Source: Flavobacteriaceae bacterium
GTDB taxonomy: Bacteria; Bacteroidota; Bacteroidia; Flavobacteriales; Flavobacteriaceae
Direction: 5' to 3'
Assembly: GCA_031277535.1 (NCBI GenBank)
Contig: JAITMD010000005.1
Location: 124,001-188,000 of the forward strand
DNA length: 64,000 bases
A model generated the notes under the pieces. The model saw only the letters and a program-made list of their open reading frames with translations. It made no database searches and was not told where the DNA came from. Shown in pieces: positions 58,944 to 64,000 of this stretch (positions are counted from its first letter, which is position 1; each line of letters starts with the position of its first letter). The position numbers and the translations under genes were made by a program.

Positions 58944-60137
58944 CTATTCTTTTATACTCTCAACATTTACTAATTCATTAGTATCTGCGTCATAATTAAT
59001 TGCATCAAATTCGAATCCAAATAAATTAAAGAAATCTTTGCGGTACCCTGCTAAGTCAGAAATAGCTTCAATATTATCTGTTGTAACTTCATTCCACAAT
59101 TTAGCTACCTCTGCTTGAACGTCTTCTCTCATTTCCCAATCATCTACACGGATTCTTCCTACATCATCTAATTTTACATCTTTACCAAACAACCTGTCTG
59201 CAAATAAACGTTGCATTTGCTCAATACATCCTTCGTGAATTCCCTTTTCCTTCATTACTTTATATAACAAAGATATGTATAATGGAACTACTGGAATCGC
59301 TGAACTTGATTGTGTAACCAATGCTTTATTTACAGAAACATAAGAAATACCTTTTAAGTCACTTAGTAAGTTATTAATTGTAGGAACAGTAGCTTCTAAA
59401 TCATTTTTAGCCATACCAATTGTTCCGTTTCTATAAATAGGATAAGTTAGTTCAGGTCCTATATATGAATAAGCGACTGTTTTAACACCTTCTGCTAAAA
59501 CTCCTGCAGCCTTTAAATCTTCTATCCAAAATAACCAATCTTCACCTCCCATTACTGCTATTGTATTATCAATATCAGCTTGTTCTTTTACTGGATCAAT
59601 TGTAATATCCGAAACTACTCCTGTATGGAAATCAACTGTTTTGTTTGAGAATGGTACATCAATAGGTTTTAAAACAGATGCATACGCTACTCCTGTTTTT
59701 GGATGTGTTCTACGTGGCGATGCTAAACTATATACAACTAAATCAATTTGACCTAAATCTTGTTTTATTAAATCAATTGTTTGTTGTTTAATCTCATCAG
59801 AGAAAGCATCTCCATTAATACTTTTTGCGTATAAACCTGCTGCGTGAGCTTCTTTCTCAAAAGCTGCAGAATTATACCAACCTGCAGTTCCAGGACGTCC
59901 TTCAGTAGCTGGTTTTTCAAAAAAAACTCCAATTGTTGAAGCATTAGAACCAAAAGCTGCCGTTATACGAGAAGCTAATCCAAAACCTGTTGAAGCCCCA
60001 ATAACTAAAACTTTTTTAGCTCCTTCAATTACTCCTTTTGACTTTACGTAAGAAATTTGCTGTTTTACATTTTCAGCACATCCCTCAGGATGAGATGTTA
60101 AACAAATAAAACCTCTTGTTCTTGGCTGTATAATCAT
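58944..60137 (-). CDS. fabV: Enoyl-ACP reductase FabV (trans-2-enoyl-CoA reductase family)
   Basis: 397 residues, NADH-dependent reductase for the last step of the fatty acid elongation cycle. Opens IIQPRTRGFICLTSHPEGC, then the nucleotide-binding GASTGFGLASRITAAFG (the GxxxGxG variant), LVYSLASPRRTHPKTG, and the catalytic Y-x8-K pair at Y235 and K244 (IYRNGTIGMAKND), the FabV spacing rather than the FabI Y-x6-K. FabV is intrinsically insensitive to triclosan, a known family property. Monocistronic, divergent from uvrA. Confidence 0.95.
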   Translation of the reverse strand: MIIQPRTRGFICLTSHPEGCAENVKQQISYVKSKGVIEGAKKVLVIGASTGFGLASRITAAFGSNASTIGVFFEKPATEGRPGTAGWYNSAAFEKEAHAAGLYAKSINGDAFSDEIKQQTIDLIKQDLGQIDLVVYSLASPRRTHPKTGVAYASVLKPIDVPFSNKTVDFHTGVVSDITIDPVKEQADIDNTIAVMGGEDWLFWIEDLKAAGVLAEGVKTVAYSYIGPELTYPIYRNGTIGMAKNDLEATVPTINNLLSDLKGISYVSVNKALVTQSSSAIPVVPLYISLLYKVMKEKGIHEGCIEQMQRLFADRLFGKDVKLDDVGRIRVDDWEMREDVQAEVAKLWNEVTTDNIEAISDLAGYRKDFFNLFGFEFDAINYDADTNELVNVESIKE

Positions 60138-60490
60138 TTATATTACTATTTAGAAAATTCAACATTTATTAATCTGCAAATTAATCATTTTATTATTATG
60201 AAAACTATTTTTAAATGAGTATTTTTTTGTTATAATCTTAGTGCACTTATTCTTATTTTTTTTAATAATACAAATTCAGTTTATCTAATAAAACCATAAA
60301 TAGATACTCCTTTTTAATATATTAAACATCCCCTACTCTACTTTAAATATACTATACATTAAACAGACTTTCTATTTAGATCATATTTTGCTAATTTTTA
60401 TAGCATTTTGTATTATACATCTACCTATTCCCTTAATAGACGCATCTATAAAAGCAGAGAAATGCTTATATTTGTTTTTTTATAGTTAAC
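60138..60490. other. Divergent intergenic region fabV/uvrA
   Basis: About 350 bp, very AT-rich, no gene. Holds both promoters; only the uvrA one (60467-60474) fits the consensus. Confidence 0.5.
60467..60474 (+). promoter_or_regulatory. Putative sigma-A -7 element of uvrA
   Basis: TATATTTG, 16 bp before the uvrA ATG at 60491. Confidence 0.65.
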
Positions 60491-63319
60491 ATGTCTAAAA
60501 CAGAAGAATCGATAGAAGTATTAGGTGCACGAGTTCATAACTTAAAGAACATCGATGTAATAATTCCAAGAGAAAAATTAGTTGTTATCACAGGTCTTTC
60601 AGGTTCAGGAAAGTCTTCTTTGGCTTTTGATACCATATATGCTGAAGGACAAAGAAGATATATTGAAACTTTTTCTGCCTATGCAAGACAATTCTTAGGA
60701 GGTTTAGAACGTCCTGATGTAGACAAAATTGATGGCTTGTCTCCAGTAATTGCTATTGAACAAAAAACTACAAATAAAAGTCCTCGTTCTACAGTAGGTA
60801 CAATTACAGAAATTTATGATTTTCTAAGGTTACTTTATGCCAGAGCAGCAGATGCTTTCAGTTACAATACAGGAGAGCAAATGGTAAGCTATTCTGATGA
60901 ACAAATCATAGATTTAATAATCCAAGACTTTTCGGGGAAAAGAATCAGCATATTAGCTCCTGTAATTCGCTCCAGAAAAGGACATTACAGAGAGTTGTTT
61001 GAATCAATAGCTAAACAAGGATTCGTAAAAGTAAGAATTGATGGTTCTATCCAAGATATTGAGTATGGAATGAAATTAGACCGTTACAAAACTCATGATA
61101 TCGAAATTGTAATTGATAGACTTTTAATTAGTGACGATGAACAAATTAAAAGCCGTTTGATTGAAAGTATCAAAGTAGCAATGTACCATGGAGATGAAAT
61201 TATGATGCTAACAGAACAAGAAACAAACGAAACACGTTTCTTCAGTCGCCATTTAATGTGTCCTACAACTGGTATTTCATATCCTAAACCAGAACCTAAT
61301 AATTTTTCATTTAATTCACCTAAAGGTGCTTGTGAACATTGTAATGGCTTAGGAATAGTCAATGAGATTAATTTAAAGAAAATAATTCCAGACAATAAAA
61401 TTTCAATAGCCGCAGGAGGTTTAGCACCTGTTGCTGAGAAGAAAAGTTGGATATACAAACAACTTGAAGTAATAGCACAACGTTATGACTTTAAATTAAC
61501 TGATTCTATTGAAAATATTCCTACAGAAGCTATGGATATTATTTTAAATGGAGGAAAGGAAAGTTTTACTGTTTCTCATAAAGCTGCAGGAATTTCAAAA
61601 ACATACAATATAGATTTTGAAGGTATATCAAGCTTTATAAAGAATCAATTTGAAGAAAGTGAAAGTGCAACTATTAAGAGATGGGCTAAAGAGTTTATGG
61701 ACGAAATTGATTGCCCAACTTGTCATGGTACTCGCTTAAAACGAGAAGCATTATACTTCAAAATCGCAGAGAAAAATATAGGAGAATTAATTCAATTAGA
61801 CATTGAAAATTTAATCGAATGGTTTAATACGATTGATGGCAAATTATCTACCAAACAACAAAGTATTGCTGCCGAAATTATAAAAGAAATTCGTACACGA
61901 TTATCTTTTCTAAAAGATGTTGGACTAACTTATCTTTCTCTAAACAGAAGCTCAAAAACACTATCTGGAGGAGAAGCACAACGGATTCGTTTAGCAACAC
62001 AGATAGGTTCTCAATTAGTAGGAGTCTTATATATTTTAGATGAACCAAGTATAGGTTTACATCAAAGAGACAATGAGCGATTAATTAAATCATTAGAATC
62101 TCTAAGAGATATTGGTAATTCTGTTTTAGTTGTTGAACATGACAGAGATATGATAGAACGTGCTGACTATGTAATTGATATTGGTCCACGTGCCGGACGC
62201 TTTGGTGGAGAAATTATTTCTGCAGGTACACCAAAAGATTTATTGAAAGAACATACACTTACTGCACAATATATCAATGGTGAACGAAAAATCGAAATTC
62301 CAACAGAAAGAAGAAAAGGAAATGGTAAAAAACTAATACTTGAAGGTGCTACTGGAAACAATTTAAAAGATGTATCTATCAGTATTCCTTTAGGAACACT
62401 TACATGTGTTACAGGAGTTTCAGGTTCTGGTAAATCTACTTTAATTAACGGTACACTCTACCCTATTTTAAATACACATTTCTTTAATGCAGTTGCTAAA
62501 CCACAACCTTACAAAAAGATTAAAGGAATAGAGCATATAGATAAAGTTATTTGTATTGATCAAAGTCCAATTGGTAGAACACCACGTTCTAACCCTGCAA
62601 CTTATACAGAAGTTTTTTCAGACATTAGAAATCTTTACGCTCAAACTACTGAAGCTTCAATAAGAGGATATAAACCAGGGCGTTTCAGTTTTAATGTTAG
62701 TGGAGGTCGTTGTGATACTTGTGAAGGTTCAGCTGTTCGAACAATAGAAATGGGTTTTTTACCTGATGTATATGTTGAATGCGAAACCTGTCAAGGGAAA
62801 CGATTTAATAGAGAGACTTTAGAAATTCGTTATAAAGGCAAATCTATTTCTGATGTATTAGAGATGACAATTAGTGATGCTGTAGTTTTTTTTGAAAATA
62901 TTCCAAAAATATATCGTAAATTGAAAACTATTAATGAAGTAGGTTTAGGTTATCTTACTTTGGGACAACAGAGTACTACTCTTTCTGGTGGAGAAGCACA
63001 AAGAATTAAATTAGCCACAGAATTGTCAAAAAAAGATACAGGTAATACCTTCTATATTTTAGATGAACCAACAACAGGTCTCCATTTTGAAGACATACGT
63101 GTATTAATGGAAGTAATAAATACCTTAGTAGAAAAAGGAAACACTATTTTGATTATAGAACACAACTTAGATGTAGTCAAATTAGCAGATTACATTATTG
63201 ATGTTGGATATGAAGGTGGTAAGAATGGAGGACAGATAGTCGCAACAGGAACTCCAGAAGAAATTATTAAAAACAAGAAAAGTTACACTGCTCAATTCTT
63301 AAAGAATGAGCTTAAATAA
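60491..63319 (+). CDS. uvrA: Excinuclease ABC subunit A
   Basis: 942 residues, the DNA-damage recognition ATPase of nucleotide excision repair, with two ABC domains: Walker [21 protein letters not shown] at about residue 33 and [20 protein letters not shown], signatures [20 protein letters not shown] and [20 protein letters not shown], Walker B regions [17 protein letters not shown] and [17 protein letters not shown]. The C-terminal zinc finger is intact ([12 protein letters not shown] ... [10 protein letters not shown]). The first zinc finger reads [14 protein letters not shown]...[10 protein letters not shown]: one of its four Cys is Thr. LOG-family gene follows after 10 bp. Confidence 0.97.
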   Translation: MSKTEESIEVLGARVHNLKNIDVIIPREKLVVITGLSGSGKSSLAFDTIYAEGQRRYIETFSAYARQFLGGLERPDVDKIDGLSPVIAIEQKTTNKSPRSTVGTITEIYDFLRLLYARAADAFSYNTGEQMVSYSDEQIIDLIIQDFSGKRISILAPVIRSRKGHYRELFESIAKQGFVKVRIDGSIQDIEYGMKLDRYKTHDIEIVIDRLLISDDEQIKSRLIESIKVAMYHGDEIMMLTEQETNETRFFSRHLMCPTTGISYPKPEPNNFSFNSPKGACEHCNGLGIVNEINLKKIIPDNKISIAAGGLAPVAEKKSWIYKQLEVIAQRYDFKLTDSIENIPTEAMDIILNGGKESFTVSHKAAGISKTYNIDFEGISSFIKNQFEESESATIKRWAKEFMDEIDCPTCHGTRLKREALYFKIAEKNIGELIQLDIENLIEWFNTIDGKLSTKQQSIAAEIIKEIRTRLSFLKDVGLTYLSLNRSSKTLSGGEAQRIRLATQIGSQLVGVLYILDEPSIGLHQRDNERLIKSLESLRDIGNSVLVVEHDRDMIERADYVIDIGPRAGRFGGEIISAGTPKDLLKEHTLTAQYINGERKIEIPTERRKGNGKKLILEGATGNNLKDVSISIPLGTLTCVTGVSGSGKSTLINGTLYPILNTHFFNAVAKPQPYKKIKGIEHIDKVICIDQSPIGRTPRSNPATYTEVFSDIRNLYAQTTEASIRGYKPGRFSFNVSGGRCDTCEGSAVRTIEMGFLPDVYVECETCQGKRFNRETLEIRYKGKSISDVLEMTISDAVVFFENIPKIYRKLKTINEVGLGYLTLGQQSTTLSGGEAQRIKLATELSKKDTGNTFYILDEPTTGLHFEDIRVLMEVINTLVEKGNTILIIEHNLDVVKLADYIIDVGYEGGKNGGQIVATGTPEEIIKNKKSYTAQFLKNELK

Positions 63320-63329
63320 TAAATAGAAT

Positions 63330-64000
63330 ATGAAAGATGTTTTTGAAAACGAAGATGAAATGATCCAAGACAAGTTTAAGCAAAAATCTTGGAATGAAAT
63401 TAAAACAAACGATTCATGGGCAATCTTCAAAATTATGTCAGAATTTGTTGACGGTTATGAGAAGATGGGAAGAATTGGACCATGTGTATCTATATTCGGT
63501 TCAGCACGAACAAAAAAAGAAGATCCTTATTATAAATTAGCTGAAGAAATAGCTTTTAAAATCAGTAAAGCTGGTTATGGTGTTATTACAGGTGGAGGAC
63601 CTGGAATAATGGAAGCAGGTAATAAAGGAGCACATACTGGACAAGGAATATCAGTTGGTTTAAATATTGAATTACCTTTTGAGCAACATTTCAACCCTTA
63701 TATTGACCATGATAAGAACTTACAATTTGATTATTTTTTTGTTAGAAAAGTGATGTTTGTAAAATATTCTCAAGGGTTTGTTGTAATGCCTGGTGGTTTT
63801 GGAACTTTAGATGAACTATTTGAAGCTATTACATTAATTCAAACAAAAAAGATTGCTAAGTTTCCAATTGTATTAGTTGGATCTGAATTTTGGGGAGGTC
63901 TATTTGAGTGGGTTAAAAAAGTCTTGTTAGACAAACATAATAATATATCTGAAAAAGATATGGATTTAATTAAAATTGTAGACACGGCTGATGATGTAGT
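63330..64000 (+). CDS. LOG-family protein (cytokinin riboside 5'-monophosphate phosphoribohydrolase-like), 5' part
   Basis: Runs off the window end, so it is absent from the ORF track; ATG at 63330, at least 223 codons. Reads MKDVFENEDEMIQDKFKQKS, then GPCVSIFGSARTKKEDPYYK, the LOG nucleotide-binding stretch VITGGGPGIMEAGNKGAHTG, and the catalytic PGGFGTLDELFEAITLIQT, i.e. the PGGxGTxxE signature of the LOG/TIGR00730 family. Members split nucleoside 5'-monophosphates into base and ribose 5-phosphate. Co-directional with uvrA (10 bp gap). Confidence 0.9.
   Translation, partial: MKDVFENEDEMIQDKFKQKSWNEIKTNDSWAIFKIMSEFVDGYEKMGRIGPCVSIFGSARTKKEDPYYKLAEEIAFKISKAGYGVITGGGPGIMEAGNKGAHTGQGISVGLNIELPFEQHFNPYIDHDKNLQFDYFFVRKVMFVKYSQGFVVMPGGFGTLDELFEAITLIQTKKIAKFPIVLVGSEFWGGLFEWVKKVLLDKHNNISEKDMDLIKIVDTADDV

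Noticed and set aside
61093-61458. 121-codon antisense ORF in uvrA (also 62167-62361)
   Set aside because: Shadow of uvrA.
1-64000. tRNA, rRNA, CRISPR array, integrase, transposase or att-site signals
   Set aside because: No cloverleaf with a TTCGA loop, no regularly spaced repeats and no recombinase motifs were seen on reading; none is claimed.

Overview
The window is a 64 kb stretch of a low-GC chromosome (roughly one third G+C by eye) from a member of the Bacteroidota, almost certainly family Flavobacteriaceae. The evidence is: many start sites preceded by the Bacteroidota sigma-A -7 element TAnnTTTG, few strong Shine-Dalgarno sequences, a P60/OmpA-type major outer membrane protein, DUF4369 thioredoxin lipoproteins, a long PurM variant, an mqo/succinate-CoA-transferase type central metabolism, and flavobacterial families throughout. 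The genus is not provable by eye; Myroides is my best guess. No rRNA, tRNA, CRISPR array, integrase or insertion sequence was recognised.

Layout. 0.3-5.5 kb: kynureninase, a convergent Xaa-Pro aminopeptidase, a secreted protein of unknown function and an orphan PTS-type IIC membrane protein. 5.7-13.3 kb: an accessory-looking patch of small unknown or DUF proteins (a DUF2004-like and a DUF7691-like protein), a three-gene LemA/DUF3137/membrane-protein operon, a WG-repeat lipoprotein, and several decayed genes (a fumarylacetoacetate-hydrolase pseudogene with in-frame stops, a frameshifted outer-membrane-type protein, a possible third remnant). 13.4-19.8 kb: TPR protein, OmpA lipoprotein, TPR-esterase with an AraC regulator, small membrane protein, DUF1801 protein. 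20.2-23.5 kb: the phosphate uptake operon pstS-pstC-pstA-pstB, with overlapping genes. 24-33 kb: lipid A acyltransferase, rhomboid protease, SIMPL protein, an enlarged FucP-like MFS transporter, cysteine desulfurase, purM-ruvX and mqo. 33-43 kb (mostly minus strand): DUF1456 protein, uvrB, P60/OmpA protein, Nudix hydrolase, DUF3817, thioredoxin lipoprotein, DUF423, transglutaminase-like protein, NMT1-like binding protein and succinate CoA-transferase.

44.6-51.9 kb is a complete metal-efflux-type cluster: a Cys-rich exported protein, TolC-like outer membrane factor, RND permease, lipoprotein adaptor, a Cys-rich (TRASH-like) lipoprotein, and an unusual regulator that fuses a CxxC heavy-metal-associated domain to an AraC DNA-binding domain. 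The likely logic is that cytosolic Cu(I) or a similar thiophilic metal is sensed by the fusion regulator, which controls the tripartite pump and the periplasmic metal-binding proteins. 52.4-55.5 kb carries a BCP peroxiredoxin followed by the DUF2157-DUF4401-GDYXXLXY membrane-protein module. 55.6-64 kb holds two unknown proteins, a DMT transporter, a small acidic protein, the enoyl-ACP reductase fabV, uvrA and the 5' part of a LOG-family gene that runs off the window.

Most transcription units end in clear intrinsic terminators, several of them bidirectional between convergent genes. The least explained parts are the 5.7-13.3 kb patch with its decayed genes, the paired inverted repeats in front of the TPR gene (13.4 kb) and pstS (23.9 kb), the structured leader-like DNA before the metal cluster (44.4 kb), and an orphan terminator-like hairpin at 52.3 kb.
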